From Triops longicaudatus (Eukaryota > Arthropoda > Branchiopoda > Notostraca > Triopsidae), in contig JAGQDJ010000095.1 of assembly GCA_022885665.1 (NCBI GenBank), positions 1-64,000 of the forward strand: a DNA stretch of 64,000 nt. Reading direction: 5' to 3'. A model generated the notes under the pieces. The model ran no database searches and was not told the DNA's origin. It worked only from the letters and a program-made list of their open reading frames with translations. Positions 18,770 to 29,862 of the stretch are shown in pieces (position 1 is the first letter of the stretch; each line of letters begins with the position of its first letter). The translations under genes and the position numbers were made by a program.

Positions 18770-20586
18770 TGTTTTTATTCATAAGGTTTACCCTTAAAAA
18801 TGTTTAACGATCACGCTTTCTTACTTACAATCCTTAACTGTTGTCATGGGAACAGGCTTCAGGATCGAGGTATCCTGTAAGCGAACACGGAACCGCAAAA
18901 CTATGGGAACGCAACAGTTTAAACGATTAAAACAACAGCCCAACTACTTTGCAGGCGCGAAATCGTGAAACAACGAGGTCCAAACTTCGTAATTCTGGTA
19001 CAATACAAGACAAGAAAAAAAATCTAAGCCTCGCTTCACAATGCCTCAGTATCAGAGAATATGATTTAAACTCCATTTTATTGTGAGAGTGTCGTACTGC
19101 ATTTTTTCTATGTACCAACTTTACTAGACAGTTCCCTTTTCCAAATTTCCCGGCCTTCTAAACTTAATAAAAATTTCCATTTTTCTTTGGTTTAATAAAT
19201 CTAGTTTCACTCAGTAACATGTCGTAAGCCTAGAACCGTAAGTAAATTCTACACGTTGATAAAAGTAACTGAGCAGGGTATTACGGCAGTAATTTACTCC
19301 CATAATTACTGCTCTCGTAACTGCGATGTTCTTGAGCTGGAAGTCGCGAGACATAAGTTTCAGTGCTTCGCGCTGTTTACGAACGTCAAAGAGAAGATTC
19401 CCGAAACAACTGAACAACGGAACGACGACACTGGGAATCACTACACTGAACAAATTCCTCGATGGGCGATTTGGACAAAGAGTAAAGAAGGGGAATTACC
19501 GCATTTCATTAATTAATTATTTATGGACGGAGAATGTTACTTTATAGCCGTCTCTTGTTGGCCTGAAAGTTTGTTTTTGTTTCAAGGAAATGTGGACAGG
19601 CAAAGTAGCAGAATTGTGATGTCTTAACGTGGGAAATGGAGTGCGGAATAAATCGAAACAATTTGCGAGCGAATGCTTGTAGTGAATGGGTCACAAGTAT
19701 AAAAAAGTGAAATTCTATGGAAAATGAAAAAGCAAAGTCAAATTAACCTTTGACCCAGTTCCCAACGGGATGGTAAATATGCTTTGTTTGCCAAACAAAA
19801 ACGATTGTCATTTTTTAAGCTCCACACACAGCGAGCCCCGAACAAAATCTGAAGTGTGGTTTTGGTCAACATGACCGTTTCTCAGAACACCCCGAAAAGA
19901 ATAGTTACCGTCATGTATTGCTCGAAAGCTTTATTAGTTCTAATGAGACAGACTAAAAATTAATAAATTTACAACAATATATTAACAATGCAAGTCACCA
20001 TTCGAAAGTCTTCGAATGCTTCGTAAAAAAGCTCCAATTTGGGGATCGATGCCTGCACGAAATCTGTGGAACAATTTTCAAACTGATAAACCGTAATCCC
20101 AGACTAATTTAACATACAGTCAGTTCTTTAAATTTCAATAACATTTTTCCCACACCTGTTTTGAAAAGAAAACGGGAAAAATCTTCAGTAGATTATCCTG
20201 CGGGAAAGTGAACAGAAAACAGTTGTTCTTGCTCAATGTCGTGTACTACAGTCTTTTGTTTTATTTGCCTTAATTTAATATGCTGAAAATGATAATTTTC
20301 AATGTAATTATAATATATTTTCTTGTGAGAAGAACAATCCAACAAAAATGTAATTTCAAATCTTTCTTCTCGTCAAGCTTACCGCTACATTTTTTGTTCG
20401 CCCGTTTGTAGGCAGCTGCCATCTGTTTTCAGCTTGTCGAAACCATGGCGTCTCGGACGTCATCCATTGATTCGTGTTCATATTTTGAAAAATAATAATT
20501 CCCCTTTGAACAGTAAAAGTTAACAAAATCATTTATGAAAGTTATTATAAAATTTTTAACTTTCTCAATACGTAGTTCCCAACACT
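18770..20586. other. Intergenic between MRPL44 and MED31
   Basis: No coding exon is confidently supported. A minus-strand open stretch at 19211-19453 with a TATAAAG-like motif near 19545 was considered and left out. Positions 19900-20400 are AT-rich. Confidence 0.5.
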
Positions 20587-21143
20587 ATGTCTGTTAGAGG
20601 TAATTAGAAATAAGAAATTTTTGTTTATTACCGTCTAACACTTTCTTGGCAGAAACTGAAGAAAAAGAACGTTTCAGGTTTCAAGTAGAGCTGGAATTTG
20701 TCCAATGCCTTGCTAATCCGAATTACTTGAATTGTAAGTAAGATTAGATGTCAGTGTGCTGCATACATGTTAATGATTGTGACTGCATTTCTAGTTTTGG
20801 CGCAACGGGGCTATTTTAAGGACCAAGCATTCATAAACTACCTGAAATACCTATTGTATTGGAAAGAGCCTCAATACGCTAAATACTTAAAGTAAACGCG
20901 CTTTGCTGTAGATATTTTTATTACTAAAATCTGTTTTTTAGGTACCCTATGTGTCTCTATTTCCTGGATTTACTACAGTACGAGCATTTCCGTAAAGAAA
21001 TAGTTAACGCACAATGTGCCAAATTTATTGACGACCAGCAAATATTACAGTGGCAACATTACACACGCAAACGGATGCGTTTATTGAATACCCAAGCTGA
21101 GAAAACACAAACAGAACCATCTACAACTCCTCAGAAATCCTAA
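20587..21143 (+). CDS. MED31: Mediator complex subunit 31
   Basis: Four coding exons, 20587-20599, 20653-20733, 20795-20891 and 20942-21143, give 130 aa, the usual family size. MED31 (Soh1) is a middle-module Mediator subunit linking activators to RNA polymerase II. The SOH1 domain is complete: RFQVELEFVQCLANPNYLN, FLAQRGYFKDQAFINYLKYL, YWKEPQYAKYLKYP and LDLLQYEHFRKEI. The first exon holds only four codons plus one base. A canonical AATAAA lies at 21193-21198, 50 bp past the stop, so the 3' UTR is very short. Confidence 0.96.
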
Positions 21144-21192
21144 ACTTTTTTTGGCAATAGATTGTGTATTGAACCATTTTTTTAAAATGAGA

Positions 21193-21198
21193 AATAAA
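21193..21198 (+). terminator. Poly(A) signal of MED31
   Basis: AATAAA lies 50 bp downstream of the MED31 stop codon, on the coding strand. Confidence 0.6.
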
Positions 21199-21199
21199 A

Positions 21200-22926
21200 A
21201 AGCCATGGTTAACAGAAGTTGCGTCGTAGAGTTGTTGTAGAAGTTGCGTTGCTTATTGTAACAGCAGCCAATGACCCTTTCAAGTCCCTGACACACCTCT
21301 ACCCATCCTCCTGGCCCCTTCATGTTAGCCTTCCTTAAAGGCAAACTTGAATCCTTATTTAGCCTTTTTTTTCAAGCGCGTTATCTCGAATATATGAGCG
21401 TGTTGTTGTAAACAACCGTAACCGGTTTTTTTTTTCGGACTATATTCCTAAGTTTAATCTTTGGAACTGTTTTTCTCATCCTCGGCCTGGTTACTAGTAT
21501 GGGCTGAAAATTATGTTCTTTCTTATCACGTGAGCTTAAGGCTAGTTTTGGCGTCGTTCCTATTCTTTGCACGTGCGCCAAAATGCAGAAGGACGTTCCG
21601 GACTCCACAAGGGTAACCTTGTCCGGCGTTACGGTCAAAACAGATTTCTAGATGGGAGAGAAAATGTTATTTGAAACATTCTACGATTACCGAAGACTGG
21701 GGAGAAAATGGACAGTGCATTAGTAAGGAAGGAAACCCTGGTCCCAAGGATAATGATTGCGTCAATTTCTTCGACTTTTGCGTGAAAGCTGACTCCGCCT
21801 ATCCGAGTCGCGGTATACGTGAGGAGGTTACAATCGGATCTCCCCATGCGCGGCAGAGTTGGACGAGGAAAGCTTATCTGGCCTAGCTGTGCCCCATTCT
21901 CGTCACTTTGTGTGCGGTGAACGATTGGACTGAACGTCTAATAACTCCGGTGAGTGGCCCTAGCCCTTTGTGTTTCATTTCATATCTAGTCAACTTCTAG
22001 TTTTATCTCGTTAAAAGCTTTTAGTTTGGCTATTCTGTTTTTGTTATAACATTATTCAAAGTAAACACAGTTATTATCTTCAAGTGTTTTAGTGAATACG
22101 TTTATTGCAACGACTTTGGCAATTCGACTGTGACAGTTTCGTTATCACCACTTTTAGTATAGGGTTGAGTTTCATGAATCTGTCTTGAATAGGGTTGTTT
22201 ATTCTGATACGTAAAAAGCTAATCTTCCTACTGACGTTGTTGCATTGATTACTCTTGGGCCAAAACATCCCGTCAAGGTGACCTACACAGTTTGTCCTGG
22301 GCCGGCTTAGCCCGGTTTCCTCTATTGATTTTCCTCCCGGTTGCATCGTAGACTTGCTTCTAGTCAAGGAATCTCTTCTCGATTATTATCTGAATACTAG
22401 ATTTGTTACTACCGAAGCTTAAGGTTTCTTTATTAGCATAAAATAGTAGTCAAAATGTCCGAAGTGTAATTCCAGTTTAGGGGTATTTTTTTAGCGAATG
22501 TTCAAGGCCAGGTTACCACTTTTTACGAACGCTTCATCATCGTGACGTTTATCACGTAAGCAAACTGGTTAATTCGAGAGAAACTTGTGAAACACCTATT
22601 ATACGGAAAGGGGGTAAACAGCCAGGAGGTGAAAGAGGTATTGAGAGTGCGACAGGAGGTCATTTCTTATTTTAGAAATGGTCTCGTGAGCTGGGGTGAT
22701 AGTTTGGCCCGTTTCTTTGGCTAGGGCCGCTAATAAGAGTGACAAGGACCCATAGGGTATCCGAAGGTCGAATAAAAGGCAACACGAAAGGACATGCTTG
22801 GAACTGAATGAGCTGCATGCGCAGAATATCTTTAAACTTGTGTACGAAGAAAACATTATCAATTGGTTCGTGTCATTCGTTTACGTGCAGGTTGCGGTTT
22901 TCCGAACTAATTCCAATTCATCTAAA
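21200..22926. other. Intergenic and probable aldolase 5' region
   Basis: The ATG of aldolase at 22927 is preceded by an acceptor-like TTTACGTGCAG ending at 22891, so its 5' UTR is probably spliced. Candidate upstream pieces are a GTGAGT donor near 21951 and a TATA-like AATAAAAGG at about 22770. Neither can be proved from sequence alone. No other coding exon was seen. Confidence 0.4.
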
Positions 22927-24869
22927 ATGACCACTTACTTCAACTACCCTCCTCCCGCTTTGCAAGAAGAGCTCCGCAACATTGCCAATGCCATTGTTGC
23001 CCCCGGCAAAGGTATTTTGGCTGCCGATGAATCGACCGCCACCATTGGCAAACGTTTCGCTGATATCGGTGTCGAAAATACCGAAGAAAACCGCCGTGCT
23101 TACCGTGAAGTACGTTCGTGTTTATTTTTGGACAAAAGCAAATTTTAACGAAAACTTTCCCTTGTGATCTAGTTGTTGTTCACCGCTGATGATGCCGCTT
23201 TGGAACACATCTCCGGTGTCATCCTCTTCCACGAAACTTTGTACCAGAAGGCTGCTGACGGTACCCCCTTCGCTGAAGTCTTGAAAAAGAAGAACATTTT
23301 GCCTGGTATCAAGGTCGACAAAGGTGTTGTCAACCTCTTCGGCTCTGAAGATGAGTGCACCACCCAAGGCTTGGACGATTTGGACAAACGCTGTGCTCAA
23401 TACAAGAAGGACGGTTGCCAATTCGCCAAGTGGCGTTGTGTCCTCAAGATCGGCAAGAACACCCCCTCTTACCAAGCCATTTTGGAAAACGCCAACGTTT
23501 TGGCCCGCTATGCTTCCATCTGCCAAACTAACGGACTTGTCCCCATTGTTGAACCCGAAGTGAGTACAAATAGCCACTTTCTCACGGCAGTGATGTTGTT
23601 TTTCCCATCCACCAGCTTTCTTTACGGGGTCACTAGCCTATTTTTTTTCGTAACCGAATTTCCCCATTGTAAGCTTGCCCTTGTTTTGCTTTGTTTGATG
23701 AGTAGCTCAAAGACAGTGTTTTTTTCTGTCTCTAGGTTTTGCCCGATGGTGATCACGATTTGGACCGCGCACAAAAAGTCACCGAAACCGTTTTGGCCGC
23801 CGTATACAAAGCCCTCAATGACCACCACGTTTTCTTGGAAGGTACTCTCTTGAAACCCAACATGGTCACCGCTGGCCAGTCCTGCAAGACCAAGTTCACT
23901 CCTGAGGAAGTCGCCAAGGCTACCGTCACCGCTCTCCAACGCACTGTTCCCCCCGCAGTTGCCGGAGTTACTTTCTTGTCTGGCGGTCAATCTGAGGAAG
24001 AAGCCTCCGTTCACTTGAACGCCATCAACGCCTACCCTGGCAGGAAACCATGGGCCCTCACCTTCAGCTATGGCCGTGCTTTGCAGGTACGCATTTGCCT
24101 CCTTGTCTTGTGGACGGACTTATACAAAGAATAATTAAAAAATAGTAATAATATTTAAACCAAAATGGTAGGCTTCCGTATTGCGCGCCTGGGGCGGTAA
24201 AACCGAGAACGTTAAAGCCGGTCAAGAGGAATTGAGGAAGCGTGGCAAGGTAATTGAGATTGAACCGTGTCGCTTGCGTTTGCGTTTGTAGTCATTTAAA
24301 CTTTTTGCCCCTCTACCAAAATTACCTACAAAGTCTTGCTGTTCTATTCTGCTTGAGCCATTTGGTTTTATCATACGTTCTAAATAGCATAGTGTATTTT
24401 TGCCACGTATCTTGTTTCGATTTTTCGCATGCTTGATTTTGCGAATGGTGTGTTCCTATTTGTGTTCCGTACAGGCGAACGGATTAGCCTGCCAAGCCAA
24501 ATACGTTGCAGGCAGCATTCCCAGTTACGCTGCGACTACATCTCTCTTCGTTAAGCAGCACGCCTATTAATTTCATTCCACCGTCGCCTTATTGCTCCTG
24601 ATGCTGTAGTTTGCTGTAATTAGTCTTTTTTTCCTTTCTTGATTTTCATTGTATTTGCATCTTTCGTTTTCTGCTTGTGATTTTTTTCGCTTGCCGGTCG
24701 ACAGGTAAAGTATTACAGATTATTTTAATTGCGAAAGACGATGGTTACTAATACTTATGTTGACCATATTTAGGCCAACGGCGAAGCAGCTATAGGCCAA
24801 TACGTTGCTGGTTCTTGCGTTGGTGCCGCTGCTGAATCCGATCTTTTCGTCAAGAATCATGCTTATTAA
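22927..24869 (+). CDS. Fructose-bisphosphate aldolase, class I, two alternative last exons
   Basis: Common coding exons are 22927-23109, 23173-23559, 23736-24086 and 24172-24249. The last exon is either 24475-24570 or 24774-24869. Each route gives 364 aa. The enzyme cleaves fructose 1,6-bisphosphate to glyceraldehyde 3-phosphate and dihydroxyacetone phosphate in glycolysis. The Schiff-base lysine sits in [12 protein letters not shown], the substrate loop in GGQSEEEA, and both C-termini keep the catalytic end HAY. The two last exons are 96 nt, start in the same phase (AAG|GC) and code for different tails ([20 protein letters not shown] versus [20 protein letters not shown]). Codons are strongly C-ending, unlike neighbouring genes, as expected of a highly expressed gene. 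An AATAAA at 25159-25164 fits the distal form. Confidence 0.96.
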
Positions 24870-25158
24870 AAAGAATACATCCATTATATGCTCTGGGGCT
24901 GTACATTTGTTTAACTCACAATGTGAAAAAATGACAGATGAGTCAAATCTGGAGGAGTAGACTTGGAAGTTAGAACAACAGCAGAACTTTCCCTATGTTG
25001 AAAATGTTAAAACTTGTTATTTGCGATTGGAAAGAATCTAGAAAATATATCCTCGCCGTACACTGTATTCGGAACGTAGGAACATTTTTTGGCTCCTTCA
25101 CCAATCTCAATGTTCATATTTTTTTTCTTTTCTGGCTCCCTTGGCTGTTGTACGATCA

Positions 25159-25164
25159 ATAAAA
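25159..25164 (+). terminator. Poly(A) signal of aldolase
   Basis: AATAAA lies about 290 bp after the distal stop codon. No AATAAA was seen between the two alternative last exons, so both isoforms may share this 3' end or the proximal one uses a variant signal. Confidence 0.5.
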
Positions 25165-25169
25165 TGCAA

Positions 25170-25943
25170 CTCTTGGTGTTAAACTTGCTGTCCTTATTAG
25201 TTAATAAAGTTAGCCAAAGTTATAAAGTGAAAATAATAAAGAAGCATTAAACGTCGAATATTTCTAGTAGGTTTTCCGATGTACTACACGAGTCCTCTCG
25301 GATCGGGTATTCCTGGGAAACTGCAGGTACCGTTATTTACCTTTATTTTGTGATCAAACCCTGTGTTATTCCAAGAAGCTTGACAAAAATTTTCAGAACC
25401 ATCTCCTTTTTTGACAAAAATTTTATAAATGTTCCGAATGAAACGAAACAACTTTTTTTGTTTCCTTGACAAAACGAAGTCTCGCGTACTGTACTATTCG
25501 ACAGCATTTATGAGCGTATACTTGCAAGAGCCTTGGGCTGTCACTTTTGTTACATGCCAGTTCATTGCTGCAAGTTATTGCGACACCTAAGTAAGGTTCA
25601 AACGTAGTATAAAAGAAGCTCGCGTTTGATTTTCCACCAGATCCTTTCCTTGCAACTTTGTTTTCGGACTCCATTTAACGTGGCTCCTATTTGCTCTATG
25701 TTGAAAGTCCAAGGTCTATCTGTATCGTATCATAGCTGAATTAAAGGTAAAACGCGTAGTAGGCCAGCAGTTGTGTAATCGAGACGTGTAAAAGACTCAG
25801 CAGGTAATAATTTATTAATTTTTCGAAACATCTTCAGTCTTCCTTCCATTCAGGAATAACTTTTCCGACAGATGGCGTTTCATGCAACACAATTGTCAAA
25901 CAATAATAATAATGCGGATAGCATGAAAAGCTTTTAACGGAAG
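25170..25943. other. Intergenic between aldolase and HIRA
   Basis: No supported coding exon. Short minus-strand open stretches at 25284-25674 have no domain or splice support. The last 200 bp should hold the HIRA promoter and 5' UTR, with no TATA box noticed. Confidence 0.5.
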
Positions 25944-28900
25944 ATGAAATTACTAAAGCCTGCTTGGATTTCTCATGACGGTAATTTTTTTTTTGTTTTC
26001 ATTAAGATTCTTGAGCAAGTTACTAACTGAAATAGAACAGGTGATAAACCAATATTTTCTGTCGATATTCATCCCGATGGTTCAAGATGCGCTACGGGTG
26101 GACAAGGTAATATACTATATTATTTCGATGCACTTTTTTTACTTATAAAATAAAATGTATAATTAACAGGGGAGGATTCTGGAAGAATAACAATATGGTG
26201 CATGGCTCCTGTGGTGAGCGAAGAGGCGGAGGGAGATGAATCTATACCGAAACAACTCTGTCAAATGGACAACCATCTTGGCTGTGTAAATTGCGTCAGG
26301 TGGTCCAAGTCCGGGAAGTTCCTAGCTTCCGGTGGAGACGACAAACTTATCATGATTTGGCAATGCAGTCGCTACTCGTCCGGTTTGTATAGATGGATTT
26401 CGGCGGTTTTAAATGCTAACTGATCGTTTTTGTACCACAGCTAGTGCGGTATTCGGAGGAGGAGGCAAGGTAAACGTAGAACAGTGGCGTTGCGTTTCCA
26501 CATTAAGGGGTCACGAAGGTGATGTGCTTGACCTAGCCTGGAGTCCTACCGACCAATGGCTGGCCACGTGTTCTGTCGATAATAACTGCATCATCTGGAA
26601 TATGGAAAACTCTCCTGGTTAGTAATTCCAACAATGTCTACCTTTGAAATCATTTTTGATTATTATTCACTATGCGTGAATTATTCACTATGCGTGCCGT
26701 TTGAGAAATGCTATTACATATAGTTACTTATCAGTTAAGATAATTAATTATCATTTAAGCGTTTTACTGAAATCTTCAATCTTGTTGCAGAAATAGTGAC
26801 AACACTTAAGGGTCACACGGGTTTGGTTAAGGGCGTGTCATGGGATCCTATTGGTAAATACTTAGCCTCTCAGTCGGACGACAAATCCGTCCGTATTTGG
26901 AGGACTTCCGATTGGCAAGCTGAAGCTGTGGTCACTGATCCATTCGAAGAAGTATGTATGCTATCTTATTAATTACTACTAAAAATTTTATCTCAGTGCG
27001 GTGGTACAACACACGTTTTACGTTTGAGTTGGTCCCCAGACGGGCAGTACTTGGTTTCAGCTCACGCTATGAACGGTGGTGGTCCAACAGCACAAATTAT
27101 CGACCGAGAAGGCTGGAAAACAGACAAAGACTTCGTGGGACATCGCAAAGCCATTACTTGTGTGGTAATAAAATTTTGCCGACAACTAGAAAAAGAAATA
27201 ATGTCCATCTACTTCGTACTCTAGAATTTTAACAGCAACATGTTGAAGAAAAAGACATCTGAAGGCAGCAAAGTGACTAATTATTGTTGCTGTGCCATTG
27301 GCTCCCGTGATTGTTCTTTGTCCATATGGCTAACAGCACTTAAACGGCCGTTGGTTATTATCCATGATCTCTTCCGCAGTTCTGTGTTGGACATTTCTTG
27401 GAGTGCTTCCGGACTACAGCTTATGGCTTGTTCCTGGGATGGAACTGTGGCGTTTATTGAATTTACACAGGAAGAGTTAGGTGTTCCCCTCTCGCCCGAT
27501 GAAAAAGTAAACGAAATGGAGATAATTACGTCGCTTTACTTTTTTTAATATGTTTTTAGTTTTCCGCTTGTTAGTTTGTGATTACGTAGTAATCTGTTAT
27601 TTTCTATTGTAGGAAGTATTGTATCAAAAAATGTATGGTCGATCCTACAACGCTAGTGTAAAGCCATCTTTAGCGGCGTCCATAATAGAAAACCCCGAAT
27701 ACCTGAATATTTTGGACGATTCCAGTAAGGAAGACGCTTTAAGCGTGAAAGAGAGGTGTCAACCTGAGCGAATAATGCCGGCGTCTGTGGAAACATCGAC
27801 CCCCAGCAATTGTAGTATTATTAAGGGACCAATTGACAAACAAATTGAAACACGAACCATGGATGGCAAGCGTCGTATAACTCCTATATACATTCCTCCG
27901 CCTCCAGACCTAGGGTAAGTTCTTTCAGTTTTCCATTCTCCGTTCAACTGAACGAAAAGTTCACGTTCTTTTTAACCTTTCTAGGGAAGCTCCCAAACCT
28001 TTCTTACCCACCTCAGCACAAGCATCTACAACATTTTCCAGCTCAACGGAACAGAAGAGTAAAATTCAGGTTGAGAAACGCGACGAGGTGACTGTGGGCG
28101 CAGTCCAGGCCACGCCTACAGCCGTTTCTACTTCAACTACAGATGTCCAACCTCAGCCAATGTTACAAACGCAAGCTTTAGAAGCCCGTATGGGTGAACG
28201 TGACGAAAGCAGTGCAAAAAGAAAAACGTTCGATAAAGATAAGCCCAAAAAACTTTTCAAAGCCGTGACATTAGAGAAAACGTCTCTGCCTACCTCGAGC
28301 ATAGGCTCTCCCAACATTCCGAAACCAACCGTCGTTGAAAAAAGCAAGCCGCCTGCTAGTACTGTTGCATTGCCACAAGAGGAATTGCGGATAGCAAACA
28401 CGCTAGCAACTTTGCCTGTGCCGGCAACGTTTTCTGCAATGGTAATTTTGAAGAATTCACGTCGCACAGTAATAGAACTTGCGTTTACGTAGGTTCCTAC
28501 CGTTTTTACGGGCAAGAAAGCAGGGATCGATGTCGTCAACCATGCTCGTAAACTGGGTCCCACTTATAGTGTTCACAAACTGACCTACAAGCAAGAACCC
28601 AAGGTACCGAACATGAGAACATGGTCTTACCAATTCAAGGATTTTGCAATTTTGTTACTCTGTTATTCGTAGGTTTGGGAGTGGACGGTCTCTAGTCCTG
28701 TATTAGACGTGCAAGGCAGTGCACAAGTTATAAGTGTAGCATGCGCAGACGCAACGTTGCACGTTTTAGATCATCAAGGAACACGCCTTTACCCTGCCTT
28801 CGCCCTCTCAGCGGCGGCTTGCAAGCTCTTCGTACAAAATTGGCACGTTGCGGTAGTCACAAGCGACGCCCGTGTCTCCTTGTGGGATTTACGCAAACCA

Positions 28901-29814
28901 GCTGCATTACTCAAATCAGAATCTATCGGACACTTGCTCGTAAATTCAGGGGAAAAATGTAACTCAATTTTTTCTGTGTTTAATTCATTTGCGTTACATA
29001 ATTTCTGTTGTTTTCTATCTTTTTGAAAGGTTCAAGTGTATCCATCACTCAGCTTAACTTGACAAAGGACTTGGCACTTATGATATCATTCAGTAATGGG
29101 AAAGGTTTTACTTATAACTCGGACTTAGAAACATGGATGTTGCTTGCGTCTTCAGAAGATAGTGTAAGGCAAATGAGTGACATGACGGTGGTCAGCCCCG
29201 AAGCCTCATCACAAGCGCCTTTAGCGTCCCTTCAGGCATCATTAGGAAGGTACATTTGTTTTCATGCGGTGTTAGCTTACTTGTGCTCCTGTTAACGTAA
29301 CTTGATCTTTGCAGGGGTACGAGAACGAGTGCCGTGTACAAAGTCGAACCAGAATTGCAAGCCACGTGCACGCTGGCCTTTTTGGACCAACAAGTGGCTG
29401 CCAGTCGCGCGTTGCATTCTTCCTCTGAGTACCGTCACTGGCTCCTTGGGTTAGTACGGTATGCATCTCAGCAAGGTAAAATAATTCCGTAAACATTTGT
29501 ATTTATAACTTAACGTGAGAAATCCTTCAGGGCTAGAAGACCGATTGCGCCTATTGTGCCAAGAGTTACTAGGACCTGTATATTCAACAAATGGTTCTTG
29601 GGAAGCAACGGTCTTAGTAAGGAATTTTTTTTTGCTTTGTTTTTTAAAGTTATAGTGACAATTTTTCAAAATTTTTAAATAGGGCTTTTCAAAACACCAA
29701 TTGTTGCAAGACTCGTTACGGGTTATGGCCAGCAACGTCCGCTTGCAACGGTTGTGTACGGAATTCCTTGATCAGCTCAATATTGCGAAGAAGAACTCAT
29801 CCAACTCCTTGTGA
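25944..29814 (+). CDS. HIRA: Histone cell cycle regulator HIRA (H3.3 chaperone)
   Basis: Fifteen coding exons: 25944-25980, 26041-26106, 26170-26382, 26441-26617, 26791-26951, 26997-27164, 27225-27506, 27613-27914, 27985-28441, 28493-28603, 28673-28958, 29030-29249, 29315-29475, 29531-29616 and 29683-29814. They give 952 aa (human 1017). HIRA deposits histone H3.3 outside replication together with UBN1, CABIN1 and ASF1. The N-terminal WD40 propeller is clear ([50 protein letters not shown]). The ASF1-binding B domain follows ([13 protein letters not shown]), then the C-terminal Hira domain ([45 protein letters not shown]). All introns are short except intron 4 (173 bp). The stop is 48 bp from the ARMC5 stop. 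Confidence 0.97.
26663..26698. repeat. 18-bp tandem duplication in HIRA intron 4
   Basis: The unit TTATTCACTATGCGTGAA occurs at 26663 and again at 26681, the second copy diverging in its last two bases. It accounts for part of the greater length of this intron. Confidence 0.7.
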
Positions 29815-29833
29815 ACCGACTTCAATACATCTT

Positions 29834-29839
29834 TTTATT
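29834..29839 (-). terminator. Poly(A) signal of ARMC5-like gene
   Basis: AATAAA on the minus strand lies 23-29 bp past the ARMC5 stop. Cleavage 15-20 bp further would fall at the HIRA stop codon, so the two transcripts must overlap or abut. Confidence 0.6.
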
Positions 29840-29862
29840 TACAATTGTAAAGTACATCAGTA

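Noticed and set aside
19211..19453. Minus-strand frame with a hydrophobic start and RKQREALKL segment, TATAAAG near 19545
   Set aside because: The apparent start is not ATG, the upstream ATG at about 19513 is in another frame and stops after 22 codons, and no splice join restores the frame.
25284..25674. Two overlapping minus-strand open frames between aldolase and HIRA
   Set aside because: No domain, no signal peptide and no splice signals link them. The composition resembles intergenic DNA.
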